Shown one piece after another: positions 45,801-55,903 of a stretch of 64,000 bases of DNA. Position 1 is the stretch's first letter, and every line of letters begins with the position of its first letter. The notes beneath the pieces are model-generated. The model was not told where the DNA came from and made no database searches. It was given only the letters and a program-made list of their open reading frames with translations. The stretch comes from Lactobacillus sp. ESL0680. Its GTDB lineage: Bacteria; Bacillota; Bacilli; Lactobacillales; Lactobacillaceae. The DNA is taken from NCBI RefSeq assembly GCF_029392855.1, contig NZ_CP113945.1:868001-932000 (forward strand), written 5' to 3'. Made by a program: the position numbers and the translations under genes.

Positions 45801-45952
45801 AAAAATACACCATCTTTCTCCCTAACTATAACAAAAATTTGATTATTGGGTTACATTTAAAGACTTATTAAATTTTTTGATTTATAATTCCACTATTGCC
45901 GTATGGTTTATAATTAAAAGGTAAAATAATTAACAGAAAGGATTTTTTAATT

Positions 45953-47140
45953 ATGCCGCATCTAGCAAAAAGTTTGTCTAGAACTATCAATACCAAAATC
46001 GCGCAATTATCTGATTCAGAGATAACTACGTTTAATAACCAAACATCCAAAATCCCTGGGATTATTAAGTTAACAATCGGTGAACCTGATGTTAATACCC
46101 CTGAGCACGTTAAACGAGCCGCGATTACCGCTATTGAGAACGATGATTCTCATTATGCTCCAGAAGCTGGTAAGCCGGAATTATTAAGTGCGATTAGTGA
46201 CTATTTAAATGATAGTTTAGGTGTTTTTTTTGATCCTGACACTGAAATTTGTGCAACTGTTGGTGCAACTGAAGCGTTAAATGTTGCTTTCATGACCCTG
46301 CTTAATCCTGGTGACAAAATTTTAGTACCTACTCCAGTTTGGGGTGTCTACTTTGGCATTATCGAAATGACCGGTGCGATCCCAGTAGAAGTTGATACTT
46401 CCCAAGACGATTTTCTCTTAACTGCAGATCATCTAAAAGAAGTATTGGCAAATGAAGGAAAAGGCGCAAAGGCTGTTGTTTTAACAGATCCGTCTAACCC
46501 TACTGGTCGGGTTTATAGTAAAGAAGACCTGCTGGAGTTAGCCCAAGTTATTACAGATAACAACCTCTTTGCCATCACTGACGAAATATACGCTGAATTA
46601 ATTTATAACAACAAAAAGCACTATTCATTAACTCAGATTATCCCTGAACGGACATTGCTCTTATCTGGTCTATCCAAGAGCTTTGCGATGACTGGGTGGC
46701 GCCTTGGTTATATTGCTGGGCCTAAAGAAATCATGAAGTCGGTCATTAAAGTTAACTCATTTTTAATTACTGCTGTTACTGATAACGTGCAGGCAGCCGC
46801 AACTGAAGCTCTAGTTAATGGTGCCGCCGACTACCCGATTGCCCGCACTACTTATCAAAGCCGTCTAGAAATTATCGAAACGGGTTTACGCAAATGCGGC
46901 TTTAGTATGGCCACTCCTGAAGGTGCGTTTTACATTTTCGCTAAAATTCCTACTAAATTTGGACAAGATGATGTTAAATTTGCGACCGATTTAGCTAATA
47001 AAGCAAAAGTTGCACTAATGCCCGGCAGTTACTTTGGTCAAGGTGGTCAAGGCTACGTACGTTTATCTTACGCCGCTTCAACAGAAGACTTAAAAGAAGC
47101 TGTCCGCCGGATTACCGACTACGTTAATAACGACTTATAA
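45953..47140 (+). CDS. class I aminotransferase (aspartate/aromatic type)
   Basis: A PLP-dependent fold type I aminotransferase of 395 aa. Landmarks are IGEPDVNTPEHV near the N-terminus, YAPEAGKPELL, Asp210 (FAITDEIYAEL) to the pyridine nitrogen, and Lys242 (LLLSGLSKSFAMTGWRLGY) forming the Schiff base, with Arg250 on the phosphate. Members named AraT, PatA or AspC look alike at this level, so the amino-acid specificity is open. In lactobacilli such enzymes act in flavour-related amino-acid catabolism or diaminopimelate synthesis. Confidence 0.9.
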   Translation: MPHLAKSLSRTINTKIAQLSDSEITTFNNQTSKIPGIIKLTIGEPDVNTPEHVKRAAITAIENDDSHYAPEAGKPELLSAISDYLNDSLGVFFDPDTEICATVGATEALNVAFMTLLNPGDKILVPTPVWGVYFGIIEMTGAIPVEVDTSQDDFLLTADHLKEVLANEGKGAKAVVLTDPSNPTGRVYSKEDLLELAQVITDNNLFAITDEIYAELIYNNKKHYSLTQIIPERTLLLSGLSKSFAMTGWRLGYIAGPKEIMKSVIKVNSFLITAVTDNVQAAATEALVNGAADYPIARTTYQSRLEIIETGLRKCGFSMATPEGAFYIFAKIPTKFGQDDVKFATDLANKAKVALMPGSYFGQGGQGYVRLSYAASTEDLKEAVRRITDYVNNDL

Positions 47141-47240
47141 TCAGTAAGCAAAGTAGACGTAATTCCGCGTACTTTATAGTAAAATTAAATAGATAAACGA
47201 TTTATCAAAATAGAAAACAGTTAAACGAAGGGATTTTATT

Positions 47241-47732
47241 ATGAAAATTACAAGATTAAATGAGCCTCTATATACTAACGGTGAACCACCAAAGGTTGGC
47301 GACAAGTTGCCAGATTTTACTGTTGTTAGAGCTGACGGCAGTAAAGCTACTAAGGCTGACTTATTATCTAAGCCAACTTTGATTAGTGTTGTTCCTGACC
47401 TTAACACTAGTGTCTGCAGCATTTCAACTAAACGTTTCAACAACGAAGTTGATAAATTTGACGGCATTAACTTCTACACTATTTCTACTAACACTCTCGA
47501 TGACCAAAAGAATTGGTGTGCTGCTGAAGGCGTTAAAAATATGGAAATTTTATCAGATGAAAACCACAACTTCGGTGAAGAAATGGGTCTTTACCTTGAA
47601 AGCGGCGTAGATTCAAGAAGTGTTTGGATTATTTCTGCTGAAGGCAAAGTTTTGTACCAAGAATTGGTTTACGAAATGACCGATGAACCAGATTACGATG
47701 CTGCATTAACATTTTTAAGCAACTTAAAATAA
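47241..47732 (+). CDS. tpx: thiol peroxidase (Tpx)
   Basis: A 163-aa atypical 2-Cys peroxiredoxin that reduces hydroperoxides with thioredoxin. The peroxidatic Cys59 is in VVPDLNTSVCSISTKRF and the resolving Cys93 in NWCAAEG, at the standard Tpx spacing. The N-terminal PPKVGDKLPDFTVV is typical. It is monocistronic, with GAAGGGA before the ATG and a strong terminator after the stop. With MsrA and MsrB it suggests an oxidative-stress theme for this section. Confidence 0.95.
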   Translation: MKITRLNEPLYTNGEPPKVGDKLPDFTVVRADGSKATKADLLSKPTLISVVPDLNTSVCSISTKRFNNEVDKFDGINFYTISTNTLDDQKNWCAAEGVKNMEILSDENHNFGEEMGLYLESGVDSRSVWIISAEGKVLYQELVYEMTDEPDYDAALTFLSNLK

Positions 47733-47747
47733 TTAAGTGTTAATATC

Positions 47748-47781
47748 AAAAAAAGATAACCAGTAATGGTTATCTTTTTTT
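47748..47781. terminator. bidirectional terminator between tpx and Nudix gene
   Basis: AAAAAAAGATAACCA, GTAA, TGGTTATCTTTTTT between convergent genes. Confidence 0.88.
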
Positions 47782-48280
47782 AATATACAGATTTAGTTAA
47801 TACTGGCCATGTCGCAAAAGTTTGGTCGGCCGGATTAAATTGATAATTATTCTGAATAAACTCTTTGGCTTTTAGAACTAAGAGTGACGAATTATCCCAA
47901 GTAAGCTGCGCCAATGACATAGCAGTAGCCCCAAGAGAATCCTGTCCGGCAAATTGGTTAACTGTTTCCTGTAATTCTCCCTGCCACTTCTTAACTTGGT
48001 AAAAGACGCAGAGATGTTGATTGTAATGCCAATTTTGATAATCCCAAGGATAACGAAAAGAAGTAATTCCTAATTGAACTGCTTCAAGAGTAGTTAGTCC
48101 TGTTTCTTCTTGAATTTCACGTCCAATTGCATCTGTGAGCTTTTCGCCATCCTCAAGGCTGCCTCCTGGCAGATCATAACGATTAGTATAGGGTCCGCCA
48201 TGTTTTTTGATAACAATTAACTTTTCTTGTTGCTGCATAATGCCGTACACACCAAATGCGCGATGATACTTATCAGGCAT
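47780..48280 (-). CDS. Nudix hydrolase
   Basis: A 166-aa Nudix protein whose start I place at ATG 48280 (AGGAGG 9 nt upstream), ten codons inside the longest frame. The box reads GGSLEDGEKLTDAIGREIQEE, complete, and DLP before it and FRYPWDYQNWHYNQHLCVFYQ after it are aromatic-rich. It belongs to the ADP-ribose/diphosphate-type group rather than the plus-strand MutT-like gene near 32 kb, but the substrate cannot be read from sequence. Transcribed alone on minus. Confidence 0.87.
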   Translation of the reverse strand: MPDKYHRAFGVYGIMQQQEKLIVIKKHGGPYTNRYDLPGGSLEDGEKLTDAIGREIQEETGLTTLEAVQLGITSFRYPWDYQNWHYNQHLCVFYQVKKWQGELQETVNQFAGQDSLGATAMSLAQLTWDNSSLLVLKAKEFIQNNYQFNPADQTFATWPVLTKSVY

Positions 48281-48311
48281 TTTAAGAACCTCCTTACTTA
48301 TAATTTTCAAT

Positions 48312-48350
48312 AAAAAAACGATGTGAATTTATTCTATCACATCGTTTTTT
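48312..48350 (-). terminator. terminator of the hisS-aspS operon
   Basis: AAAAAACGATGTGA, ATTTATTCTA, TCACATCGTTTTTT, 14 nt after the aspS stop. Confidence 0.9.
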
Positions 48351-48363
48351 GCTGGTTTATTTA

Positions 48364-50217
48364 TTATTCATCCCAAGTTGCGTTTTGATCCGCATCTTTT
48401 TGAGCTTCTTCTTCTAAGCGTGCTTCTGTTTGCGCAACACTTTCTTGATATTGTTCTTCAACTTCAATGCCCAAGTCAGTTAATTGTTGCTCGGCAACTG
48501 GGGCTGGAGCGTGCATCATTGGCTCTGAAGCACTGGCATTCTTTGGAAAGGCCAAGACATCACGGATATTATCCTTCTCTGCCAACAACATGGCAAAACG
48601 ATCAAGTCCGATCGCTAACCCAGCGTGTGGCGGGAAGCCCATGTCAAGAGCATCAAGTAGGTAACCAAATTGTTCATATGCGCGTTTCTTAGTAAAGCCA
48701 AGTGCCTTAAGCATTTTTTCTTGGATTGAACGCTTGTGGATTCTGATTGAACCTCCACCAAGTTCATCCCCATTCATGACAATGTCATAACTGCGAGCAT
48801 GAGCCTTGTGTGGATCAGTATCAAGCAGCTTAATTCCTTCATCATCAGGCATTGTGAATGGGTGGTGGGCAGCAATCCAGCGGCCAAAGCCTTCATCGTA
48901 TTCAAATAATGGCCAGTCAACAACCCAGACAAAGTCAAAGACATGCTTAGGGATAATGTCGGTTTCTTTAGCAAATTCACGTCGTAAATGATCTAAGGAA
49001 TCACAACAAACTTTCCATTTGTCAGCAACAAAGACAATTAACTCGCCGCCCTCAAGACCAAATTCCTTGATTAAAGCTGCCTGATTGTCATCTGTTAAGA
49101 AGCGGCTAACAGGACCAGAAAATTCGCCATCCTCAAACTTAACCCAAGCCAAGCCTTTAGCATGGTAACGTTTGATGTAGTCTTGCTTTTTCTCAATTTG
49201 CTTACGTGAATATGCCTTAGCACCATTCTTAACGGCAATTCCCTTAACAAAACCACCATCTTGAATTGCATTTGCAAAGACCTTAAAGTCACTATCGGCA
49301 AAAATATCGTTTAAATTATGAATTAACATATCAAAACGTGTATCAGGCTTGTCTGTACCGTAATTATTCATTGAGTCAGTCCAAGAAATCCGAGCAATTG
49401 GTGTCTTTAGGTCAATACCCATAACGTCCTTCATGATTTTCTTGAGCAGGCCTTCAGTATAATCTTGCACTTGTTGTTCATCAGTGAATGAAGTTTCCAT
49501 ATCAATTTGAGTAAACTCAGGTTGACGATCGCCTCGCAAGTCTTCATCACGGAAACATCTTGCAAGTTGGTAGTACTTATCAAAGCCTGCACCCATTAAT
49601 AATTGCTTAAACAATTGTGGTGATTGTGGCAAAGCGTAAAAACTTCCGGGATAAATTCTTGATGGTACAAGGTAATCACGGGCACCTTCTGGAGAAGACT
49701 TTCCTAAAATAGGCGTTTCAATGTTAATAAAGCCATTTTCATCAAAGTATTCGTGAGTTGCACGCAAAATCTTTGACCGTAAAATAATTGCTTGTTGCAA
49801 ATTTGGCCGACGCAAGTCAAGGTAGCGGTACTTTAATCTAGTTTGTTCGCCGACCTCAATGTCATTTTTAATTTCAAAAGGTGGAGTCTGAGACTTATTT
49901 AAAATCTTAATTGCAGAAGCTTCAATTTCAACTTCCCCAGTTTTCATTTCTGGATTGACGCTTGAACGCTTAACAACTTGTCCCTTAACTTGAACAACAT
50001 ACTCACTCCCAAGTGATTCAGCTGTTGCCATCAATTCTTCCCCAGAATCGTGGTTGACAACGACTTGCACTAATCCTTCACGGTCACGCAAATCAATAAA
50101 CAATAAATTCCCTAAATTGCGGACACGTTGCACCCAACCATACAAATTAACTTCTTGGTCAAGATATGCAGTAGTGATATTGCCGCAGTAGTCTGTTCTT
50201 TTTTCCATTTGTTCCAT
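48364..50217 (-). CDS. aspS: aspartyl-tRNA synthetase
   Basis: A 617-aa class IIb synthetase. The N-terminal OB-fold anticodon domain ([22 protein letters not shown]) is followed by motif 2 [18 protein letters not shown], the bacterial GAD insertion, and motif 3 [13 protein letters not shown]. The C-terminus has an acidic extension rich in Glu, Gln and Asp of about 35 residues. AAAGGA lies before the ATG. Two bases separate it from hisS, so both share the T-box leader. Whether it also charges tRNA-Asn cannot be told here. Confidence 0.97.
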   Translation of the reverse strand: MEQMEKRTDYCGNITTAYLDQEVNLYGWVQRVRNLGNLLFIDLRDREGLVQVVVNHDSGEELMATAESLGSEYVVQVKGQVVKRSSVNPEMKTGEVEIEASAIKILNKSQTPPFEIKNDIEVGEQTRLKYRYLDLRRPNLQQAIILRSKILRATHEYFDENGFINIETPILGKSSPEGARDYLVPSRIYPGSFYALPQSPQLFKQLLMGAGFDKYYQLARCFRDEDLRGDRQPEFTQIDMETSFTDEQQVQDYTEGLLKKIMKDVMGIDLKTPIARISWTDSMNNYGTDKPDTRFDMLIHNLNDIFADSDFKVFANAIQDGGFVKGIAVKNGAKAYSRKQIEKKQDYIKRYHAKGLAWVKFEDGEFSGPVSRFLTDDNQAALIKEFGLEGGELIVFVADKWKVCCDSLDHLRREFAKETDIIPKHVFDFVWVVDWPLFEYDEGFGRWIAAHHPFTMPDDEGIKLLDTDPHKAHARSYDIVMNGDELGGGSIRIHKRSIQEKMLKALGFTKKRAYEQFGYLLDALDMGFPPHAGLAIGLDRFAMLLAEKDNIRDVLAFPKNASASEPMMHAPAPVAEQQLTDLGIEVEEQYQESVAQTEARLEEEAQKDADQNATWDE

Positions 50218-50219
50218 AA

Positions 50220-51506
50220 TTAATCCTTTAATTGTTCCATAACTGTTTTCATGTCGTCAACGTCTTCAAGCTGCAAGTCGATTGTTTTACCATCAGCTAG
50301 TCGTTTAACGTTTAGAGTGCCGTTAGCCAATTCCTTGGCACCAAGAGTAATCACGAACTTAGCGTGAACACGATCGGCCTTCTTAAATTGCGCCTTAAGC
50401 TTCTTTTGGTCAACATCATACTGCGCTCTAAAGCCTTGCTTACGTAATGAGCGGGCGATTTCAACGGCTTTGATTCCAGTTCCTTCACCAATATTAGTAA
50501 TGAAGAAGTCAATTCCTTGATCGGCAAATAAAGTTGGATTTTGTTTTTGCAAAACAAGCATTAGTCGTTCTTCACCAATCCCAAAACCAACGGCTGGTGT
50601 CTCTGGGCCATCAAACTCTTGTACTAAATGATCGTAACGACCACCACCCAAAATGGTAGTTGCTGATTCCCACAAACTCTTATCTTCAACCATAAATTCG
50701 AAAATAATTCCGGTGTAGTAGTCAAGTCCGCGAACTAAATCATTATCAATAACGTATTTAATCTCTAATTGATCGAGGATGCCAGTAATCTCATCAAAGT
50801 TAGCCTTAGAATCTGCATCCAAGTAATCAATAATCTTAGGTGCATCTGGCAAAAATTGCTTATCCTGCTCATCTTTAGAATCCAAAATTCTGAGTGGGTT
50901 CTTTTCCAAGCGACGCTTAGAATCATCAGACAACTTGTCTTTTAGCGGTGTGAAGTAATTGACCAAGGCATCATGATAATCTTGGCGCACTTGCGCGTTG
51001 CCTAAGGTATTAATATGCAATTCGTAATTCTGTACACCAAGTTTGGCAAGTAAGTCATGAGCTAAGACAATCGTTTCAACATCTGCTAGCGGATTGCTGG
51101 AGCCAAAACTCTCAACCCCAATTTGGTGGAACTCACGTTGACGGCCTGCTTGCGGGCGCTCATAACGAAAAGTTGATTCGATATAGTAAACGTTAAATGG
51201 CTTGACTACTTCTGGAGCATACATTTTGTCTTCAACATAAGCCCGAACGACACCAGCTGTTCCTTCTGGACGCAAGGCAATATGCCGACCACCCTTATCG
51301 TTAAAGTCGTACATTTCCTTTTCAACGACGTCAGAAGTTTCACCACTTGAACGTGAGAAGACCTCATAATTTTCAAAACTTGGTGTTCTAATTTCTCGAT
51401 AATTGGCTTGCTTAAAGAAGTCACGGACAGTTTGTTCGACCTTTTCCCATGAACCAGATTGTTCAGGTAAAATATCGACTGTTCCTTTTGGTTTTTGAAC
51501 TCTCAT
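50220..51506 (-). CDS. hisS: histidyl-tRNA synthetase
   Basis: A 428-aa class II synthetase starting [16 protein letters not shown]. The histidine motifs are [13 protein letters not shown] and GGGRYDHLV. Motif 2 is [18 protein letters not shown] and the anticodon-binding domain covers about the last 95 residues. It is first in hisS-aspS, the usual Firmicutes pair, behind a T-box whose terminator ends about 20 nt before the ATG. Confidence 0.97.
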   Translation of the reverse strand: MRVQKPKGTVDILPEQSGSWEKVEQTVRDFFKQANYREIRTPSFENYEVFSRSSGETSDVVEKEMYDFNDKGGRHIALRPEGTAGVVRAYVEDKMYAPEVVKPFNVYYIESTFRYERPQAGRQREFHQIGVESFGSSNPLADVETIVLAHDLLAKLGVQNYELHINTLGNAQVRQDYHDALVNYFTPLKDKLSDDSKRRLEKNPLRILDSKDEQDKQFLPDAPKIIDYLDADSKANFDEITGILDQLEIKYVIDNDLVRGLDYYTGIIFEFMVEDKSLWESATTILGGGRYDHLVQEFDGPETPAVGFGIGEERLMLVLQKQNPTLFADQGIDFFITNIGEGTGIKAVEIARSLRKQGFRAQYDVDQKKLKAQFKKADRVHAKFVITLGAKELANGTLNVKRLADGKTIDLQLEDVDDMKTVMEQLKD

Positions 51507-51526
51507 TTAATCATCCTTTTAAATAT

Positions 51527-51727
51527 AAAAAAGCGTCCTTGAAAAAATCAAGGGCGCTAAATTTCGCACGGTACCACCTTTTGCCTGCTGCGAATAACGC
51601 TCGCGACGCGCATATTATCTGCTAAAGGGGTCACAGTCAGCTTTCTATCCGCCTTTCACACCAATCAAGCGGTCTCTGTCATAGAAATTGCTAATCTTCA
51701 ATCTTTGTCATTGATAATTCTTGTTTT
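51527..51727 (-). promoter_or_regulatory. T-box riboswitch before hisS-aspS
   Basis: The minus strand carries the T-box AAGGTGGTACCGTGCG (51580-51565) and the terminator GCGCCCTTGA-TTTTT-TCAAGGACGC plus T6 (51557-51527). The stem I apical region is CCGCTTGATTGGTGTGAAAGG. On its 3' side the sequence CTGACTGTGACC offers GAC (Asp) but no CAC or CAT, so the leader probably senses tRNA-Asp although hisS comes first. I read the specifier by eye only. Confidence 0.9.
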
Positions 51728-51756
51728 AGCTTATAGTTTTAAGGGTCAAAAGTCAA
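51728..51756 (-). promoter_or_regulatory. promoter of the hisS-aspS T-box leader
   Basis: TTGACT (51756-51751), 17 nt, TAAGCT (51733-51728) on minus, immediately before the leader. Confidence 0.65.
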
Positions 51757-51782
51757 CCTAGAATGCAAAATTCTGCTGTTTT

Positions 51783-52220
51783 TTATAAATCCAGCACAAT
51801 CGTAAACGGGCCATCGTTTTCAAGATCAACCTTCATGTCAGCGCCAAATTCGCCAGTTTCGACATGCAATCCAGCATTAACTAATTCTTGATTAAAATCT
51901 TCCCATAATTCCTTTGACTTAGGTGGTCTCATAGCCTCAATAAAACTAGGGCGATTGCCCTTCTTGGTATCAGCCAGCAATGTAAATTGACTGACACTCA
52001 AAATTTCACCGCCAACATCCTTGATTGCTAAGTTAGTCTTGCCGTCTTCATCTTCAAAAATCCGCATTTTGGCTATTTTAGCTGCCGCTTTTTGAACAAC
52101 TGCGAGGTCATCGCCTTCTTTAATCCCAACCAAGAGAAGCAGACCGCGTTTAATCTGACCAACAGTCTCACCGTCAATGTTTACTTGGGCATGGTTAACC
52201 CGTTGAATTACTACCCGCAT
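51783..52220 (-). CDS. dtd: D-aminoacyl-tRNA deacylase
   Basis: A 145-aa proofreading enzyme that removes D-amino acids (and glycine from tRNA-Ala). The catalytic cross-subunit motifs are [15 protein letters not shown] and the C-terminal [11 protein letters not shown], the GP-containing loop. Its ATG abuts the stop of rel with no gap, a conserved rel-dtd pair. It ends about 27 nt before the promoter of hisS. Confidence 0.96.
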   Translation of the reverse strand: MRVVIQRVNHAQVNIDGETVGQIKRGLLLLVGIKEGDDLAVVQKAAAKIAKMRIFEDEDGKTNLAIKDVGGEILSVSQFTLLADTKKGNRPSFIEAMRPPKSKELWEDFNQELVNAGLHVETGEFGADMKVDLENDGPFTIVLDL

Positions 52221-54470
52221 TTAATTATCTGCCCTTCGTGTTTCATAGATGTCCGGGACATCACGTAATTTGCTCAAGATTTTGTCCAGTTGGGCGGCAT
52301 TTTTAACTGCCACTGTAGCATAAATGTGGGCAATATTATTTTCGTTTACTTTACCCGACAAATTATTAATATTCGTCGTAACAGTATTTAATTTGGTAAT
52401 CACATCGCTTAACAGACGTTCACGATTATAGCCAAAGACTTCAATGTCAGCATTAAAGGTTTGTTTAGAACCATCAGCACTATCGTCAACATTTTCCCAT
52501 TGCACATCAATTAGTCGTCCTTGACTAGCTGCATCATTGGTAATATTGCGGCAATCTGCACGGTGAATTGTTACACCACGTCCCTTAGTGACATAACCAA
52601 CTATCTTATCACCAGGAACTGGATTACAACACTTGGCCAAATGCAGCATTAAATCACTAATGCCTTGGATCATCACACCATTCTTGTGCTTAATCTTCAT
52701 TGGTGAACCAGCTGATTTGTTAGGCTGAGTTGATGAAGCGGCTTTTTGCCCCGAATTTAGGATCTCTTCTTCAAGCTGCTTTTGCCGTTTTTCTTCTTCT
52801 TGGCGCCGCAAGTCTTGGGTAAGTCGATTAACAACACTGATCGCAGAAAGATCACCAAAGCCGACAGAAGCAAACATTTCATCAGCAGTATGGTAATTAA
52901 ACTGATCGAGAACTTTTTCAAGGTGATCCTTGTCCATAAATTCTTTGGGAGCTAAGTCTTGTTCGCGCAGCTGATCGGCAACCATTTGTTCACCCTGCTC
53001 AATGCTTTTTTCTCGATCTAAATTACGGAAATAGCGGCGAATTTTATTTCGTGCCCGCGAAGTCTTAACAATATCCATCCAGTCACGTGACGGTGTCGCA
53101 TTTGACTGGGTCATAATATCAATTACATCGCCGTTTTTCAGTTTGTAATCAAGGGGCACTAATTTGCCGTTAACCTTGGCACCAACGGCATGACTGCCAA
53201 CCTGCGTGTGAATTTGATAGGCAAAGTCAAGTGTCACCGCACCTTTAGGCAACTCGTAAACTTCGCCCTTAGGTGTGAAAACATAAACGCGGTCAGAAAA
53301 GATTTCACTTTTGACACTCTTCATAAATTCGCCGGCATCTTGAGTCTCATCTTTTAATTCTAAGATTTCACGAACCATGTCCAATTTCTCATTTGAACTG
53401 GTTTCTTCAACACCAGTGAAGTTTCCTTGCTTATATGCCCAGTGAGCAGCAACCCCGTATTCAGCAACTTCATGCATTTGTTCAGTTCTAATCTGAATTT
53501 CTAATGGGCGACCGCCGGGACCAATAATTGTTGTATGCAGCGATTGATAACCGTTAACCTTCGGAACAGCAATATAATCCTTAAAGCGGCCAGGCATTGG
53601 CTTCCACTTAGTATGAACTGCACCTAAAACGGCATAACAATCTTTAACAGTCTCAACAATTACCCGAACAGCAGACAAATCGTAAATTTCATCGAAGTCC
53701 TTGTGCTTATCGATCATCTTTTTATAAATAGAATAAATATGCTTCGGCCGACCATAAATTTCGTATTTAATCCCTAAACTGTCAAGACTATTTTCAAGTG
53801 TATCAATCGCATCCTGGATGTATTTTTCACGCTGACTGCGCTTCAAGCTCATCATATTGACAATTTGATAATAAGCTTCGGGATTTAGATAATGAAAACT
53901 CATGTCTTCTAATTCCCACTTAATCGTCCCGATACCTAAACGATCTGCCAGTGGTGCATAAATGTCCATTGTCTCTGAAGAAATTCGCCGCTGCTTATCT
54001 GGGCGCAAATGCTGCAGAGTGTGCATGTTATGTAGTCTGTCAGCTAACTTAACCATAATGACACGAATATCTTTGGCCATTGCAATTAACATTTTACGGT
54101 GATTTTCAGCCAAAAACTCTTGGTGTGACTTATATTCATATTTGTTAAGTTTGGTCACACCATCAACAATAAAGGCAACATCCTTGCCAAATTTTTCCTT
54201 GATATCATCGTTAGTGACAGGCGTATCTTCAACAGTATCATGTAAAAAGCCGGCAGCAACTGTATCTGGATCAAGACCTAAGTTTGCTAAAGTTCCAGCT
54301 ACTTGAGTTGGATGAACAATATAAGGCTGTCCTGAAGCGCGCTTTTGCTCCTTATGTGCATTATTCGCAAATTCATAAGCTTCTTCGACAAAGGCAATTT
54401 GCTTGTCATTCATATATTTTTTACAGGCTGCTATTACCTGATCGTGCGTCATTTCAATGTATTTCGACAT
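52221..54470 (-). CDS. relA: bifunctional (p)ppGpp synthetase/hydrolase Rel
   Basis: The stringent-response enzyme. The start at ATG 54470 (AAAGGG 8 nt upstream) gives MSKYIEMTHDQVIA and 749 aa; GTG 54479 and ATG 54476 are alternatives. In order: the HD hydrolase domain with intact HDTVED near residue 80, the synthetase domain with RFKDYIAVPK and YQSLHTTI, TGS (VYVFTPKGEVYELPKG), a helical/zinc-finger region with CCNPVPGD, and ACT at about 680-749. The intact HD and RFKD motif support both activities. It is cotranscribed with dtd. Confidence 0.96.
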   Translation of the reverse strand: MSKYIEMTHDQVIAACKKYMNDKQIAFVEEAYEFANNAHKEQKRASGQPYIVHPTQVAGTLANLGLDPDTVAAGFLHDTVEDTPVTNDDIKEKFGKDVAFIVDGVTKLNKYEYKSHQEFLAENHRKMLIAMAKDIRVIMVKLADRLHNMHTLQHLRPDKQRRISSETMDIYAPLADRLGIGTIKWELEDMSFHYLNPEAYYQIVNMMSLKRSQREKYIQDAIDTLENSLDSLGIKYEIYGRPKHIYSIYKKMIDKHKDFDEIYDLSAVRVIVETVKDCYAVLGAVHTKWKPMPGRFKDYIAVPKVNGYQSLHTTIIGPGGRPLEIQIRTEQMHEVAEYGVAAHWAYKQGNFTGVEETSSNEKLDMVREILELKDETQDAGEFMKSVKSEIFSDRVYVFTPKGEVYELPKGAVTLDFAYQIHTQVGSHAVGAKVNGKLVPLDYKLKNGDVIDIMTQSNATPSRDWMDIVKTSRARNKIRRYFRNLDREKSIEQGEQMVADQLREQDLAPKEFMDKDHLEKVLDQFNYHTADEMFASVGFGDLSAISVVNRLTQDLRRQEEEKRQKQLEEEILNSGQKAASSTQPNKSAGSPMKIKHKNGVMIQGISDLMLHLAKCCNPVPGDKIVGYVTKGRGVTIHRADCRNITNDAASQGRLIDVQWENVDDSADGSKQTFNADIEVFGYNRERLLSDVITKLNTVTTNINNLSGKVNENNIAHIYATVAVKNAAQLDKILSKLRDVPDIYETRRADN

Positions 54471-54484
54471 TTGCATCACCCTTT

Positions 54485-54916
54485 CTAGTTATAGATCTGT
54501 TTATCCATTAAACCAAAAATTTCAAAAATGAAATAAATTATGCCAAACAGCAAATTGTATTTAGCAAATTTAATTATCATTGCCAAACAAAAGAGCACTG
54601 GTAATATCAGTAGCCAGTATTTCGGCAATTTAAGGGTAATTATCAATCGGCCAACATGGTAGCTGATAATACTGTTAACAATGATAAATAATAATCCTAC
54701 CCGCAAAACAATCGGTACACCAAATAGACTACAGCCAAACGGTAAAATCGCCACTAATAGACTCCACCAAATGATTGGCATTGCTTGCAATTGATTTAAT
54801 TTATGAATTGGGGGGATTGCCAGAATTTTTTGTTTAAATTGTTTGAGTTTAATAATCAATCTATTTTCCTTACTTAATTTATCATTATAGTCTTTTTTAT
54901 TGTTCTTTGCGTTCAA
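54485..54916 (-). CDS. hypothetical membrane protein
   Basis: A 143-aa frame with a basic N-terminus and three to four hydrophobic segments (about residues 48-65, 68-88, 98-115 and 120-136). I do not recognise a family. Its proposed start is TTG at 54916 with only a weak ribosome binding site, and it would overlap the prmA 3' end by 20 nt; a start further inside is possible. It fills the gap between prmA and rel on the same strand, which argues it is real, but it could be variable or minor. Confidence 0.5.
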   Translation of the reverse strand: MNAKNNKKDYNDKLSKENRLIIKLKQFKQKILAIPPIHKLNQLQAMPIIWWSLLVAILPFGCSLFGVPIVLRVGLLFIIVNSIISYHVGRLIITLKLPKYWLLILPVLFCLAMIIKFAKYNLLFGIIYFIFEIFGLMDKQIYN

Positions 54917-55841
54917 TTATTAGTCCCACCCAACGATCTTGACGCATTGTCAATGTAATCTTAAAGTTATATTGATCTAAAGCTGCCTTGATTTTATCCA
55001 ATTGCAGATAATCAATTCCTGAAAAAATAACTTGGCCGCCTTCATTTAAGTGGTCATTCAATTGTGGAATTAAATCCAGGAGAATTTCTGCTAAAATATT
55101 GGCTACAATAATATCAAATTTACCAGTAATCCCTTGTAACAGGCTAGCTTTTTCTACATTAATATTAGTTAAATTATTTAAGGCAATATTTTCACCAGCA
55201 GCTGTAACAGCTTCATCCGAAATATCGGTTGCCAGAACATTTTGAGCACCAAGAAGCGCTGTGGCAATAGCTAAAATACCGGAGCCTGTTCCAACATCAG
55301 CCACGCTTTTAGGTGTCGTCATTGCCCGTTCTAAGCCCATCATTGCCAGCTGGGTCGTTTTGTGATTGCCTGTCCCAAAGGCTAAACCTGGATCAAGCTT
55401 AATCAACTGTTGATCCTTAAAGGCAGGTTCATAGTCTTCCCACTCAGGTACAATCGCCAAATGCCGTGAAAAATCAATCACATGGTAGAATTTTTGCCAA
55501 GCAGTATTCCAATCTTGATCTTCAATATAAGATGTTGTAATTTGCCCCGAGCCAATAGCTAGCCCATAACCTTTTAGTTCAGCAAGCTTGTCATGATATT
55601 TTTGGACTAATTCTTTTGCATCTGCTTCTTCATCAAAATAGGCAAAAAATTGCATGTCTTCAGGTAAATCTTTAATTTCATCCAAATTGACAATCGTTGA
55701 ATCATGTTCCCAACCGGCATGTTCAAAGTCGGTTCGTTTTCTAGTTTCAGTTCCTAGCGCACCCAATATATCCTGACTATAAACGCTAAGTGCGTCTTCT
55801 ACTTCATGACTGGTTTCAATTTTAATAATTAATAATTTCAT
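54897..55841 (-). CDS. prmA: ribosomal protein L11 methyltransferase
   Basis: A 314-aa SAM-dependent enzyme that trimethylates L11. The N-terminal substrate-binding domain (DWNTAWQKFYHVIDFS) is followed by DPGLAFGTGNHKTTQLAM, motif I VADVGTGSGILAIATALLG, the acidic ATDISDEAV, and motif IV IIVANILAEILLDLIP. All are standard. It points toward rel, with the small membrane frame between them. Confidence 0.96.
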   Translation of the reverse strand: MKLLIIKIETSHEVEDALSVYSQDILGALGTETRKRTDFEHAGWEHDSTIVNLDEIKDLPEDMQFFAYFDEEADAKELVQKYHDKLAELKGYGLAIGSGQITTSYIEDQDWNTAWQKFYHVIDFSRHLAIVPEWEDYEPAFKDQQLIKLDPGLAFGTGNHKTTQLAMMGLERAMTTPKSVADVGTGSGILAIATALLGAQNVLATDISDEAVTAAGENIALNNLTNINVEKASLLQGITGKFDIIVANILAEILLDLIPQLNDHLNEGGQVIFSGIDYLQLDKIKAALDQYNFKITLTMRQDRWVGLIIERKEQ

Positions 55842-55903
55842 TTTAACTTAAACTCCCTTTTTATTTTTATCCGCGCAATGCTATCATAAAAAAGGTGATA
55901 ATT

